The translations under genes and the position numbers were made by a program. Below, piece by piece: positions 18,410 through 27,184 of a DNA stretch of 64,000 bases (position 1 is its first letter; each line of letters starts with the position of its first letter). This DNA is from Nocardioides sp. (lineage in GTDB: Bacteria > Actinomycetota > Actinomycetes > Propionibacteriales > Nocardioidaceae), in assembly GCA_002729525.1 (NCBI GenBank), contig PBYI01000054.1, positions 62,001 through 126,000 of the forward strand, given 5' to 3'. A model generated the notes under the pieces. It was given only the letters and a program-made list of their open reading frames with translations. It had not been told where the DNA came from and ran no database searches.

Positions 18410-19249
18410 TCAGCGGTACCCGGTCTGCGAGACCAGCACCGGGTCCGCCTCGATCGCGGTCAGCCCGACGGCCTCACCCGGGACGGTCAGCGGCTCGGTG
18501 ATCGTCTGCCACGCACCTCCGTCCACGCGGTACCGCCCGCGGTAGACCGTGTCGACCCGCGGTGCGAACCGCTCGGCCGCGCCGTAGGAGTGCGTCACGT
18601 CGAGACCCGGGTACGCCGCCCCAGGCGACGAGGTCGTGGCGGTCTCGCCGTCGCCGAACACCCACCGGTACTCGACCGGCTCCGCCTCGATCACCACGCG
18701 GTACCCGAGCAGCGTCACCACACGCTGCTGCGTGCGGTCGTTGCCGGTGAAGAAGTTGGTCTCGAAGTTCACCAGGGTCTCGCCACCGGGCGGCTGCACC
18801 ACGAGACCGCTCGGAGACCAGCCGAGCCGCCGGAACTCCTGCACCACCCGCCCTCGAGTGAGGACTGGCCTACTCGGCGCCACTTCCTCGCTACCCGTGT
18901 AGCAGTATGTCCGCACGACCTCACCTGCCACATAGACGTTATAGAGAACACCTTCCTCCCCATTGAGAACGCATGCGGCTTGGTCGTAGCAGATCGCCTG
19001 AGCCTGCAGTCCGCATGCCGGCCGATGTTCCTCGGGATCGGACGAACCACCAGTTTCCTGAACGCCTCCTCCGCCACTTCCGCTCGCCCCCGAGGATTGA
19101 GCGAATCCAGCGCCAGCCACGCTCGTCATCGAGCCGCTAATGACTGCGCCGCCACCCTCAGGATCTCCACCATCTGCGGATGCTGGAGCCGCGGCGATGG
19201 CCCCCATCGAAACAGAAAGCGCGATAGCCCAGCATTGGCGAAGGATCAC
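18410..19249 (-). CDS. Secreted protein with a PKD-like domain, unknown function
   Basis: Exported protein of 279 residues with a signal peptide ending near PASA (about residue 25), followed by a Gly/Ser-rich linker. A cysteine-containing module at about 75-120 has four Cys (ACGL, ICYD, ACVL, TYCY) that could form two disulfides. The C-terminal half has VFGDGETATTSSPG and a later THSYG, the pattern of a PKD domain. The GTG start overlaps the stop of the upstream lipoprotein gene (GTGA), so the two genes form an operon and probably act together at the cell surface. The 5' half of the gene has clearly lower GC than the surroundings, a sign of recent acquisition or relaxed composition. Confidence 0.7.
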   Translation of the reverse strand: MILRQCWAIALSVSMGAIAAAPASADGGDPEGGGAVISGSMTSVAGAGFAQSSGASGSGGGGVQETGGSSDPEEHRPACGLQAQAICYDQAACVLNGEEGVLYNVYVAGEVVRTYCYTGSEEVAPSRPVLTRGRVVQEFRRLGWSPSGLVVQPPGGETLVNFETNFFTGNDRTQQRVVTLLGYRVVIEAEPVEYRWVFGDGETATTSSPGAAYPGLDVTHSYGAAERFAPRVDTVYRGRYRVDGGAWQTITEPLTVPGEAVGLTAIEADPVLVSQTGYR

Positions 19250-19779
19250 GCGACCACTTCGCTAACCCGAAGCACGTTCCACGAGGACCCACTCGGCACA
19301 AGGTTCACCTGGTAGCGCTCGCGTCCTCCCGAGTACGTCTCGATCGTTTCGCCATTGCCGCTAACCACTCGAGCCGGCGGTGAAATCAAGACGAACTCCA
19401 CTATTCGAACGCGCCCGGATCGACCAACGGACTGGAATCTGACGACGGTCGTGTCGTCGATCTGAATGCTGCGCCCATCCGAGTAGATACCCGCCACAAG
19501 CTCCTCTAGCGGCCTACACGAAGGGCAGTCCGTTGTGAGCGCTCGGTAGTCCTCAGTGTCACCGGTCCTCTGCATCGACACGACAACGTGTTGGTAGCGC
19601 CGAATGAACTCCTCGGCCGACTCCCTCTCCACCGGCTCGGACGTCTCCGGCGAAGCCTGGGGGGTCGCAGGGGCAGACGCGGACTCCGTCGGCGCAGCAA
19701 CGATCGGCTCAGGCTCCTCGGAGCAACCAGCAAGCGCAGCACCGAGGAGCAGCACGACGACAGGGAGCAGGGGTTTCAT
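19246..19779 (-). CDS. Lipoprotein of unknown function (DUF6318-like)
   Basis: Lipoprotein precursor of 177 residues. The ATG at 19779 is preceded by AAGGA at good spacing. The signal peptide ends in the lipobox LAGC (about residues 15-18), so the mature protein is anchored on the outer face of the membrane through Cys18. A Ser/Thr/Pro/Glu-rich spacer follows, then a compact alpha+beta domain with EEFIRRYQHVV and a CPSC pair. This layout resembles actinobacterial DUF6318 lipoproteins, a match made from memory of the family. The downstream secreted PKD-like gene overlaps its stop. GC is lower than the surrounding genes in the 3' half. Confidence 0.7.
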   Translation of the reverse strand: MKPLLPVVVLLLGAALAGCSEEPEPIVAAPTESASAPATPQASPETSEPVERESAEEFIRRYQHVVVSMQRTGDTEDYRALTTDCPSCRPLEELVAGIYSDGRSIQIDDTTVVRFQSVGRSGRVRIVEFVLISPPARVVSGNGETIETYSGGRERYQVNLVPSGSSWNVLRVSEVVA

Positions 19780-19958
19780 CGTCAGGTCCTTCCCGAGAGA
19801 TGACGACTCGGGCACGGTACCCAGCCCGCACCCCGGTTGAAACCGGGCCGGCCCGCGCCTGTGGACGAGCCAACAGCCCACTCCTGACCTCATCTGAACA
19901 CTCCGTCGATCCGCGTCAGATCAGGGAATCGTCCCCACACGGGGTTGTCGGACCAGAC

Positions 19959-20675
19959 ATGATGGACGGTGTGACCGAGACCGCTGACGACCTCGCGAGC
20001 ACCGGCGGCGACGCCCCGGCACCACCGCCCCCGCCGACCGATCTCTCCGGCATCGAGGAGATGCGGCGCCGCGGCAAGGACCTCGGTGAGTTCCTGATGG
20101 TCTACCGGTTCGGCCTCGAGGAGCTCCTGACCAAGGTCAACATCCTCCGCGAGGAGACGACGCTGCGGCACGGCTCCTCCCCCATCGAGCACGTCAGCTC
20201 GCGACTGAAGTCGATCGACAGCCTGGTCGCGAAGGCCGAGCGACTCGGCTGCGCCCTCACCTCCGACGCCCTGGCGGACTCGATCTTCGACATCGCCGGC
20301 GTCCGCGTGGTCACCAGCTTCGTGTCCGACTGCTACGACGTGATGGAGATGCTCACCTCGCAGCCCGACGTCACCGTCCGCGAGGTCGAGGACTACATCG
20401 CCGAGCCGAAGATGAACGGCTACCGCAGCCTGCACATGCTGGTGGAGATCCCGGTGTTCCTGTCAGACCGGGTCGTGCCAGCGTGCGTGGAGGTCCAGAT
20501 CCGCACGGTCGCCATGGACTTCTGGGCGTCGCTGGAGCACAAGATCTACTACAAGTACGACGGCGCGGTCCCCGACTCGCTCCGCGACGAGCTCGCCGAG
20601 GCAGCGGACACCGCGAGCGACCTCGACCAGCAGATGATGCGGCTGCACCGGAAGGTCCACGGGACGCAGCACTGA
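19959..20675 (+). CDS. Small alarmone synthetase, RelA/SpoT domain (RelQ/YjbM-like)
   Basis: Cytosolic GTP pyrophosphokinase of about 238 residues that should make (p)ppGpp from ATP and GTP/GDP, giving stringent-response output without the hydrolase and regulatory domains of Rel. Key blocks are SSRLKSIDSLVAKAERLG, DIAGVRVV, EDYIAEPKMNGYRSLHML and EVQIRTVAMDFWASLEH, which are the G-loop, the catalytic and the EVQIRT strands of the synthetase domain. The Pro/Ala-rich N-terminus to about residue 25 is not part of the fold. The start may be ATG 19959 or 19962, or GTG 19971; no strong ribosome binding site separates them. The gene is monocistronic by position, converging on an esterase gene. Confidence 0.9.
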   Translation: MMDGVTETADDLASTGGDAPAPPPPPTDLSGIEEMRRRGKDLGEFLMVYRFGLEELLTKVNILREETTLRHGSSPIEHVSSRLKSIDSLVAKAERLGCALTSDALADSIFDIAGVRVVTSFVSDCYDVMEMLTSQPDVTVREVEDYIAEPKMNGYRSLHMLVEIPVFLSDRVVPACVEVQIRTVAMDFWASLEHKIYYKYDGAVPDSLRDELAEAADTASDLDQQMMRLHRKVHGTQH

Positions 20676-20882
20676 CGTCCGACAGAGAGCCAGACTGGAC
20701 TGGCGCCGCCACCCCGATCCCCCCACGGGTCAGAGCAACGGCGCCAGCCAGCCTCGTTCACGTCGGGCCGCGATCCGGCCCGCTGGACGCCCCCCTGGCT
20801 GTCGACCGGATGAGGTGGCCGACTCAACCAGTGAAGCGCCTTCTGTGGCGTAGCGCACCCTGGACTAGCAGGTCGAGGACAA

Positions 20883-20895
20883 TTGTCACTGACAA
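20883..20895. promoter_or_regulatory. Palindrome TTGTCA-C-TGACAA between convergent genes
   Basis: Perfect 13-bp dyad in the 253-bp gap between the alarmone synthetase and the esterase genes, which converge here. It therefore lies upstream of no gene. It resembles the palindrome at 8871. Nothing else was recognised in this gap. Confidence 0.2.
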
Positions 20896-20928
20896 CTAAT
20901 CCCCGTCAGGGGACCCACCCGGTCAGGT

Positions 20929-21861
20929 TCAGACCAGCCCGTGCAGCAGGGCCTTCGCCCGCGCTGCCACGTCGTCGACCGCGTCGGCGGCCGCCGGGCT
21001 GAGCGGGCCCATGTCGATGAACCCGTGGATGAGGCCGTCGTACCGGTGGACGTCAACGGCCACGCCTGCCTCGGCGAGCTTGGCGGCGTACGCCTCGCCC
21101 TCGTCGCGGAGCGGGTCGAACTGCGCGGTGACGACCACGGCCGGTGGCAGGCCCTCGAACGACTCGGCCAGCAGCGGCGAGTGGCGTACGTCGGTGACGT
21201 CGGCGCCGCTGCCGAGGTAGTGCCCGCCGAACCACAGCATCGTCGGGGTGTCGAGGAAGTAGCCCGTGCCGTTCTCCTCCTTCGACGGGTGCTGGCCGGC
21301 CATGTCGACGGCCGGGTAGATCAGCACCTGCGCGTCGACGAGGTCGGGCAGCGCCTGCGAGGCGACGGCGGAGAGGTTGCCGCCGGCGGAGTCACCACCC
21401 ACGCCGAGCACCGACGCACCACCGAGCTCGTCGAGGTGGGCGTGCGCCCACCGCACCGCGGTCAGCACGTCCTCGACCGCCGCGGGGTACGCCGCCTCGG
21501 GCGCGAGGCGGTAGTCGACCGACAGCACCACGACGTCGGCGCCGGAGCAGAGCCGCCGGCAGGTCTGGTCGTGCGTCTCGAGGTCACCGATCACGACCCC
21601 GCCGCCGTGCACGTAGACCAGCGTCGGCACCGGACCCGCCACGTCGGGCCGGTAGACCCGGCAGGGCACGCCGTCGGCGACGACGTCCTCGGTGGAGCCG
21701 ACCGGCACGCGTGTCTCGTCGGTGACGAGGTCGCAGGTCATCGCACGGAAGGCCTTCCGCGCGACCTCCGGGGTCGACTCGGACATCGGCGGGTAGCCCG
21801 ACGCCTCGATGAGCTGGAGGAAACCTGCGATGCCGGGGTCGAGAGCCGGGTCGAGTGCCAT
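20929..21861 (-). CDS. Alpha/beta-hydrolase, hormone-sensitive-lipase family esterase
   Basis: Carboxylesterase of 310 residues from the HSL-like family IV. The oxyanion-hole motif VYVHGGGVVIG (about residue 83) and the nucleophile elbow GVGGDSAGGN (Ser near residue 159) are both canonical. The C-terminal FDPLRDEGEAYA supplies the acid and LIHGFIDMG the catalytic histidine. No signal peptide is visible, so it is probably intracellular. Substrates are likely short-chain esters, as for the family. The N-terminal cap region of about 60 residues, with a DP-rich start, is typical of this group. The gene is isolated on the minus strand. Confidence 0.9.
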   Translation of the reverse strand: MALDPALDPGIAGFLQLIEASGYPPMSESTPEVARKAFRAMTCDLVTDETRVPVGSTEDVVADGVPCRVYRPDVAGPVPTLVYVHGGGVVIGDLETHDQTCRRLCSGADVVVLSVDYRLAPEAAYPAAVEDVLTAVRWAHAHLDELGGASVLGVGGDSAGGNLSAVASQALPDLVDAQVLIYPAVDMAGQHPSKEENGTGYFLDTPTMLWFGGHYLGSGADVTDVRHSPLLAESFEGLPPAVVVTAQFDPLRDEGEAYAAKLAEAGVAVDVHRYDGLIHGFIDMGPLSPAAADAVDDVAARAKALLHGLV

Positions 21862-21921
21862 GGCTCACACAGTACGACCGTGCGCCGACACCGGCCGATG
21901 GGCGCCCGCGCACAACCGGCC

Positions 21922-22590
21922 TCAGCCGGTCGCGACCGCCACGCCCCGCTCCAGCGCGACGGACATCCCGGGTACGTCGGCCACCGCGAGCGACCACTCC
22001 TCGCCACTAGCCTCCCCGCGCACCACGACCCGCAGCCGGTCCGCACCGAACCGCCGCTCGCGCGGCACCTCGCCACCGACCTCGATCCGCCCCGCGCTCG
22101 CCAGGGCGACCGAAGCGTCCGACCACGCCACGTCCCGCCCGCGCCCCGACGACCACGCCAGCACCGCCTTGCCCCGCACCAGGAGCAGCACCCCGGAGGC
22201 GCCCGACTGCCCGGGCAGTGCGAGGTCGACCGGGTAGGCGTACCCCGGTTCGTCCCGCTCGTCCACGTGCCGCGCCACCGCGCCGGCGTGGCGCGACAGC
22301 AGCTGCACGAGCACCGGCCGCACCCGGCTCAGCGAGGAGGGCTCCAGGCACCCCAGCGTCGCCTGGCACGACGCGGCGAGCAGGTCGAACGCCGTACGCC
22401 CCTGCTCCGGGGTCTCCGCGACCGGCACCCCTGCGTCCGCGAGCCGCCGCCGGCGCATCGTCACCAGCACCACCGCGGCGACGAGCAGGATCCCGACGAC
22501 GACCACCCGGTCGGCGCCACCCGGCACCACCGCCACCGCGACCGACGCGGCCAGCACCGCCGCGACGAGGACGACGACCCGCACGATCAC
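21922..22590 (-). CDS. Membrane-anchored protein, A/B/C family copy A
   Basis: Unknown protein of 222 residues. Two N-terminal hydrophobic segments (about residues 3-40) are followed by a short basic stretch TMRRRR and a soluble domain, presumably cytosolic. The domain has ASCQATLGCL (about residue 75), VLLLVRGKAVLAWSSGRGR (about 140) and VADVPGMSVALERGVAVATG at the end. The same three blocks occur in copies B (26448-27161) and C (30166-30912), so this is a paralogous family. The strand pattern with a terminal helix recalls PH-like membrane-binding folds; that is a guess. The GTG start overlaps the stop of the 85-residue membrane protein gene (GTGA), so the two are coupled. Confidence 0.75.
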   Translation of the reverse strand: MIVRVVVLVAAVLAASVAVAVVPGGADRVVVVGILLVAAVVLVTMRRRRLADAGVPVAETPEQGRTAFDLLAASCQATLGCLEPSSLSRVRPVLVQLLSRHAGAVARHVDERDEPGYAYPVDLALPGQSGASGVLLLVRGKAVLAWSSGRGRDVAWSDASVALASAGRIEVGGEVPRERRFGADRLRVVVRGEASGEEWSLAVADVPGMSVALERGVAVATG

Positions 22591-22844
22591 GTCCGGCCGC
22601 GCCCCGGCCAGCCGAACCGGACGACCGCGATGACCAGCGCGACCACCCCGACGAGGTCCGACTGGACGAAGCCGCGCTGCGGGCCGAACTCCACCAGCAC
22701 CTCGCCCTCCGCGGGCGGCTTGGACAACAGCCACCACGCCGCGACCAGCGCGAGCACCACCGCCGCCGCCCGGGCCTGGGGCCCGCGCAGCAGGCCCGCC
22801 ACGAAGGCGGCCAGGACCAGCGCGCAGAGAGGGAGCCAGGGCAC
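22587..22844 (-). CDS. Small two-helix membrane protein upstream of copy A
   Basis: Protein of 85 residues with hydrophobic segments at about residues 3-20, 25-42 and 60-78, separated by LLRGPQARA and by KPPAEGEVLVEFG. The start is a GTG. Its stop overlaps the start of copy A, suggesting a membrane partner. A decayed copy of its first 45 codons is present at 29943-30082, where the start codon is GTT. Function not recognised. Confidence 0.65.
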   Translation of the reverse strand: MPWLPLCALVLAAFVAGLLRGPQARAAAVVLALVAAWWLLSKPPAEGEVLVEFGPQRGFVQSDLVGVVALVIAVVRFGWPGRGRT

Positions 22845-22881
22845 CGCCGAAGCCTAGAGGCCGCCCCGTGACACCCGTGTG

Positions 22882-22903
22882 TCAGCGCAGGAACGTCCGC
22901 GAC
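22882..22903 (-). pseudogene. Trace of the 3' end of an amidase gene
   Basis: About 22 bases match the last codons and stop of the amidase gene at 30909 with two mismatches, and the decayed copy at 29620 nearly as well (encoding RTFLR-stop). It lies directly upstream of the small membrane protein gene, where an amidase gene may once have stood. Short, so only tentative. Confidence 0.35.
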
Positions 22904-22946
22904 AGCCGCGGCGGCACACCGCACCAGCAGCACACCGGGGCACGCC

Positions 22947-25900
22947 TCAGCGCACCACCACCGGCCGAGCCCGCAGCCGCGTCACCCGGTACGCCGGCGC
23001 GTCGACGAGCTGCCACACGGTCACCTTGCGGCCCCGGTCCCGCGCCCGCAGGCGGTACCGCGGTCCGTGGACACCACGCAGCTGCGTGGTGCCGCGGAAC
23101 CAGCGGTAGCGCACCCGCGCGTCGTCCGGTGCGACCGCGCGGCTGCCGGCCGCCCGCAGCACGCGTCCGACCTCCGGCCGACCGCGGAGCTCGAGCTGCC
23201 CGCGTGTGCGGACGAAGCCCGGCCTGACCAGCCGGGTCAGCTCCAGGCGGCCTTGCTGGCGACGGGGCCGGTTCGCGAGGATCCGGATCGACAGGTCCTT
23301 CCCGAGCAGGTCCCGCCCCGGTCGGAACCGCGGCCCCCGACCGACGACCTCGCCGTCGACCGACCAGGTGACCACCACCCGGGAGTCCGACGGCGCGGTC
23401 GAGACGTCGGAGAGGTCGAGCACGCGACCGACGGCGGCGGTGCCGAGCTGCGGCTTCGCGATCCCCACCGGCGTACGACGGGGGCACCGCGGGTCGTCGC
23501 AGCCGACGTCGACGGCGTACTCGCCCGGCGCGTTCGCGGCGACCAGGAGGACCGCCTCCTGCCGGCGGTCCGCCAGGCAGCCCACGTCCAGCCCGCCCTC
23601 GCCGTCGAAGAGCGCACGCGGGTAGGGGCAGTGCCGGTCCGGAGCGAAGGCGTGGACGTCGGGCAGCACGCCCGCGGACTGGTACCGCGTGCGGCCGAAG
23701 CCCTCGCCGGCGAGCAGGCCGATCGTGTGGCAGGTGACGTCGAGCGCCGAGGTGTGGGTGCCGACGAGTGGTGCGAACCCGCGTTCCGTCAGGCGCGCCG
23801 GCGTGCAGCCCGTCTCCGCCTGCGGGTCCGCGCGCACCAGCAGCTGCACCGTCTGCGGCTCGCTGGTCGGGTTGACGACCTCGAGCGTGTACGGCGTCGG
23901 CCCCTCGAGGTCGCAGGGACGCGAGAGCACGAGCCAGCCCTGGTAGTAGGGAAGCGGGCACTGCGCCTGCCCGCCTCCGTCGACGATGGCGCTGCTGGGG
24001 ATGCCGACCGCGTCGCCGGGCTCACCCGCGTCGGTCTGGAGGTGCCAGAACACCTCCGGTCCGGGCGGCACGACGACGCAGGCGGTGCCGCCGTCCGCGG
24101 CGAGCGTGACCTGCGCCTGCGGAGCACCGGGTGCCGCGGTGGTCGCGGGGAGGCACCCGCTCCGGTCGGTCGGGTCGGAGACCTTCACCCGGTACGGCGA
24201 CTCGCGCAGCCCCGAGGTCTCGGGCTGGTAGGACTCCGACACGACCACCCGGTACGGCGGCTCGCCCCGCAGCGCGCACGGGCCCACCCGGCTGTACGTC
24301 GGGCAGGCGCGGGTCCCGGCGGCGTTGCGCACGACGACCTGGACGCGGTCGGCGCCGATCGGGACGTCGTCGACCGACACCCGCAGGGGGTCGCCGTTGC
24401 GCAGACCGGGGAGGGACCAGCAGTCGCGGCTGCCGCGCGCGACGCTGCCCTCGAGCGCGTCGGCGCCCATCGCCAGGTCGGGGTAGGCCGGGCACGCCTC
24501 GCCGGCGACACCGCTGGACCGGTCGCCGCCGAGGTCGAACACGCCCAGGTGGTAGCTGCCACCCGTCGCGCCCGGGTTGCCGCCCAGCACCACGCGGAAG
24601 GTCCCGGGTCCGCTCCCCCGCTCGGGCGAGCCGAACGACGAGCCGACCAGGTCGCCGCGGTCGTCGTACACCTCGGTGAAGGCCCAGCTGCCGTCGTCGA
24701 CGTACCCAACGGCCTCGTGGCGCCCGGGGTGGGTCGTGGTGACGGTCCAGCAGTCGACCGGCGCTCCCGGTGTGGCGCCGGGCGGGCGGGTGGCGAGCAC
24801 CGGCAGCTCGCGGCCGAAGGTCGCCATCGGCATCGGGGCGCATCCTGCGGTGGTCGCGGTCGGGACCACGGCGAGCCGGTAGTCGGTGGGGGCGGGCGTG
24901 CTGGCGTAGGAGAGCACGCGGTACGGCGCCGCACCGACCGGCGTGCAGGCCCCGCCCTCGCCGCTGAGACCGCCGCGCTCGCCGCACAGCACGCCGCCTG
25001 CGGCGTCGACGAGATCGACGACGGCGACCGGCTCGCTGCGCACCGAGAGGCGTAGGGGCGTGCCCTCGGGGTGGTCGACCAGGTGGCACCCGAGCTCGCC
25101 CCGCGTGAGCCGCCGCTCCGCCTCGGGCGAGTCCCAGCGGTCGCCCAGGTCGTCGGTGCAGCCCTCGGTCGCGGCGCGGTCGACGAGTCCGGCGGTGTAC
25201 GTCGGGTGGCGGGGCGTGACGACACCGTCGACCTCGTCGAACGGGCGGCCCGCGACGACCAGGCGCAGGTCGTGGCCGGCGGTGAGGTCGTAGGTGGCGG
25301 GCGCTCCCTCGCAGCAGTCGAGGTCGCGGGGCTCCAGCAGCGCGCCGGTGGTGACGTCCCACAGCTCGACCGCGCGGCGCCAGTCGTCGGCCTGCCAGAC
25401 GGCGAGATCGTGCAGGCCGGAGCGGCCGGCGGTCAGCCGGTAGCACTCCGCGCCGGTGCCGTCGGCCCGGCGCGACGTGTCGACCGGGAGGGGCTCGCCC
25501 CACCGGGCCCGGGGCGTGACCGGACAGCCGGCGGTCGTGCGCAGCGGCAGCGCGCGGAAGGTGGTCGCGGTCTCGTCGGAGGACATCGGCTGCCCGAGCA
25601 GCACCCGCAGCTCGCCGGCGTCGAGGCCGGGGCAGGACGACGCGCGGGAGGGCCACTCACCGAGCGGGTCGTCGCACACGGGGCGGTCGTCGGCGTCGAT
25701 CACCGCGGTGGCGGCCGTCCCGCGCTCGACCCGGAGCACTCCCGGCTCGTCCAGCGTCACCCGGCGGCACCGGACCGTCCCTGCACTCAGGTCGAGGTCC
25801 TCGGCGTCGGCGGTCCAGTCACCTGCCGGTACGCCGGGGCACGAGCCGTCGACCTCGACCGCGGAGACCCGGTAGTCCACGTCCGCTGGGTCGTAGCCGC

Positions 25901-26300
25901 TGCGCGCCACCTCGACGGTGTACGTCGAGCCGGCGGCCAGGCGCTCGACCACGCCCACGTCGATGACATCCGCCTCGTCGAGCAGCACGCCGTCCGCGTC
26001 GCGGAGGGCCAGATCGAACAAGGGGCCGCCGTCGTTCTCCACGGCGACGCGGACGACGTACGCCGCGGTGCGCTCAGGCGTGAGCGTGAAGCACGAGACC
26101 CGGTCGGAGAACGAGCCCGCCGCGCCGTCCGTGGCCGGCTGGTCGAGTCCGCGCACGGGGACCTCGCCGAGGCACGCGCTCTCGTCGCGCTGCGGTGCGG
26201 GCTGGGCCGCGGGCTGGACCGCGCTCGCGCCGGCGGCCGGCACGGAGAGGAGCGGCAGCAGCAGAGGGGTGAGCAGTGCGAGGGCGGCCCGAGGAGTCAT
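22947..26300 (-). CDS. Large secreted protein with tandem Cys-containing beta-sandwich modules
   Basis: Exported protein of 1117 residues. The ATG at 26300 opens a signal peptide (MTPRAALALLTPLLLPLLS) cleaved near GASA. From about residue 45 to 940 it is built of roughly nine to ten modules of about 100 residues. Each holds a pair of cysteines and a CPxxP- or GCxP-like opening, and blocks such as ECYRLTAG, CWTVTT and DCWSLPG recur at the same position, which resembles pre-peptidase C-terminal beta-sandwich domains. The last 200 residues are two Arg-rich Ig-like modules, also seen at the end of the M1 aminopeptidase at 50714, so these may be a surface- or wall-binding tail. No catalytic motif was found. 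It lies between copies A and B of the A/B/C family on the same strand. Confidence 0.75.
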   Translation of the reverse strand: MTPRAALALLTPLLLPLLSVPAAGASAVQPAAQPAPQRDESACLGEVPVRGLDQPATDGAAGSFSDRVSCFTLTPERTAAYVVRVAVENDGGPLFDLALRDADGVLLDEADVIDVGVVERLAAGSTYTVEVARSGYDPADVDYRVSAVEVDGSCPGVPAGDWTADAEDLDLSAGTVRCRRVTLDEPGVLRVERGTAATAVIDADDRPVCDDPLGEWPSRASSCPGLDAGELRVLLGQPMSSDETATTFRALPLRTTAGCPVTPRARWGEPLPVDTSRRADGTGAECYRLTAGRSGLHDLAVWQADDWRRAVELWDVTTGALLEPRDLDCCEGAPATYDLTAGHDLRLVVAGRPFDEVDGVVTPRHPTYTAGLVDRAATEGCTDDLGDRWDSPEAERRLTRGELGCHLVDHPEGTPLRLSVRSEPVAVVDLVDAAGGVLCGERGGLSGEGGACTPVGAAPYRVLSYASTPAPTDYRLAVVPTATTAGCAPMPMATFGRELPVLATRPPGATPGAPVDCWTVTTTHPGRHEAVGYVDDGSWAFTEVYDDRGDLVGSSFGSPERGSGPGTFRVVLGGNPGATGGSYHLGVFDLGGDRSSGVAGEACPAYPDLAMGADALEGSVARGSRDCWSLPGLRNGDPLRVSVDDVPIGADRVQVVVRNAAGTRACPTYSRVGPCALRGEPPYRVVVSESYQPETSGLRESPYRVKVSDPTDRSGCLPATTAAPGAPQAQVTLAADGGTACVVVPPGPEVFWHLQTDAGEPGDAVGIPSSAIVDGGGQAQCPLPYYQGWLVLSRPCDLEGPTPYTLEVVNPTSEPQTVQLLVRADPQAETGCTPARLTERGFAPLVGTHTSALDVTCHTIGLLAGEGFGRTRYQSAGVLPDVHAFAPDRHCPYPRALFDGEGGLDVGCLADRRQEAVLLVAANAPGEYAVDVGCDDPRCPRRTPVGIAKPQLGTAAVGRVLDLSDVSTAPSDSRVVVTWSVDGEVVGRGPRFRPGRDLLGKDLSIRILANRPRRQQGRLELTRLVRPGFVRTRGQLELRGRPEVGRVLRAAGSRAVAPDDARVRYRWFRGTTQLRGVHGPRYRLRARDRGRKVTVWQLVDAPAYRVTRLRARPVVVR

Positions 26301-26447
26301 CGACGCCACCGTGTCATCGGGCGGGCCTGTACCTGGGCCGGTTCGGGGGCAAGTCACCCCTGGGGGTGCACGTCGTTGCCCGATCCCTGGGGGAGCTGAG
26401 ATGTGCTGGCGCCCCGGCACACAGACGTAGCCTGGAGGCGAGGACCT

Positions 26448-27161
26448 TTAGGGCTGGTCGGACTCCAAGGTGACGCTCCCCGCAGCCACTCCGGCCGCGA
26501 AGGAAACGACCGTCTCCATGCCCGCGATGTCGAAGACGTCCAGGAAGTAGTCGTGACCTTCCGCGCGAAGCCTCAGGCGGATCCGGTCCGGTTGGAACCG
26601 CCCCTTGCGCGGCAGCCGCTCGACGATCTCCAGCTGCTCATGGTCGGCGATAGGCACCATCACAGAGGTCGGTCGCGGCACGCCGCGTCCTGAGATCCAG
26701 CTGAGGATGGCCTTCTCCCGAACGACCAGGAGCACGCTCGTGGTGTCATGCACATCCGAGCCGTCGATATCGACAGCCAGGGCGAAGCCCGGCCGGTCGG
26801 CTGGCGAGAGGTGCTGTACGAGGGTGTCCTCATGCACGCCCACCGTCGCCTCCAGTAGCTGTCGGTAGCGGCCCCTTGCCTGGTCGCCGAGATGCGTCAG
26901 TGTCACGTTGCAGGACGCGATCAACACCTCGGTGAGCGACGGGGCTGATTCCCCCTCGCCCTCCGGTGCGGACGCTCTTCCGGTCCGCTTCGCTGTTGGG
27001 GAGCGTTCGGTCCTAGGACCGCGACGCCGGAGAAGCGTCACGGCTATGACCGCGGTGAGCACGAGCGCGACCCCGGCCACGGCCTGGTCGGCCGGGTAGT
27101 TCAGCAGCAGGGGGCTGATGACCGCGCCGACCAACGCGACGACGACGATGACCCACTTCAT
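26448..27161 (-). CDS. Membrane-anchored protein, A/B/C family copy B
   Basis: Unknown protein of 237 residues, paralogous to copies A and C. The ATG at 27161 has AGGGAG seven bases upstream. Two transmembrane helices (about residues 3-20 and 29-45) are followed by a basic/Ser-rich linker, then the shared domain: LIASCNVTLTHLG (about 83), TTSVLLVVREKAILSWISGRG (about 145-165) and FDIAGMETVVSF near the C-terminus. It lies 23 bp downstream of a lipoprotein gene, with which it should be co-transcribed. An upstream frame extends past this start over the lipoprotein gene but is a shadow. Function unknown. Confidence 0.75.
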   Translation of the reverse strand: MKWVIVVVALVGAVISPLLLNYPADQAVAGVALVLTAVIAVTLLRRRGPRTERSPTAKRTGRASAPEGEGESAPSLTEVLIASCNVTLTHLGDQARGRYRQLLEATVGVHEDTLVQHLSPADRPGFALAVDIDGSDVHDTTSVLLVVREKAILSWISGRGVPRPTSVMVPIADHEQLEIVERLPRKGRFQPDRIRLRLRAEGHDYFLDVFDIAGMETVVSFAAGVAAGSVTLESDQP

Positions 27162-27184
27162 GAGCAATCTCCCTTGTGATTCGC

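Noticed and set aside
20676..20928. Possible tRNA or small RNA in the gap between the alarmone synthetase and esterase genes
   Set aside because: No cloverleaf or T-loop sequence could be found by eye; only the palindrome at 20883 stands out.
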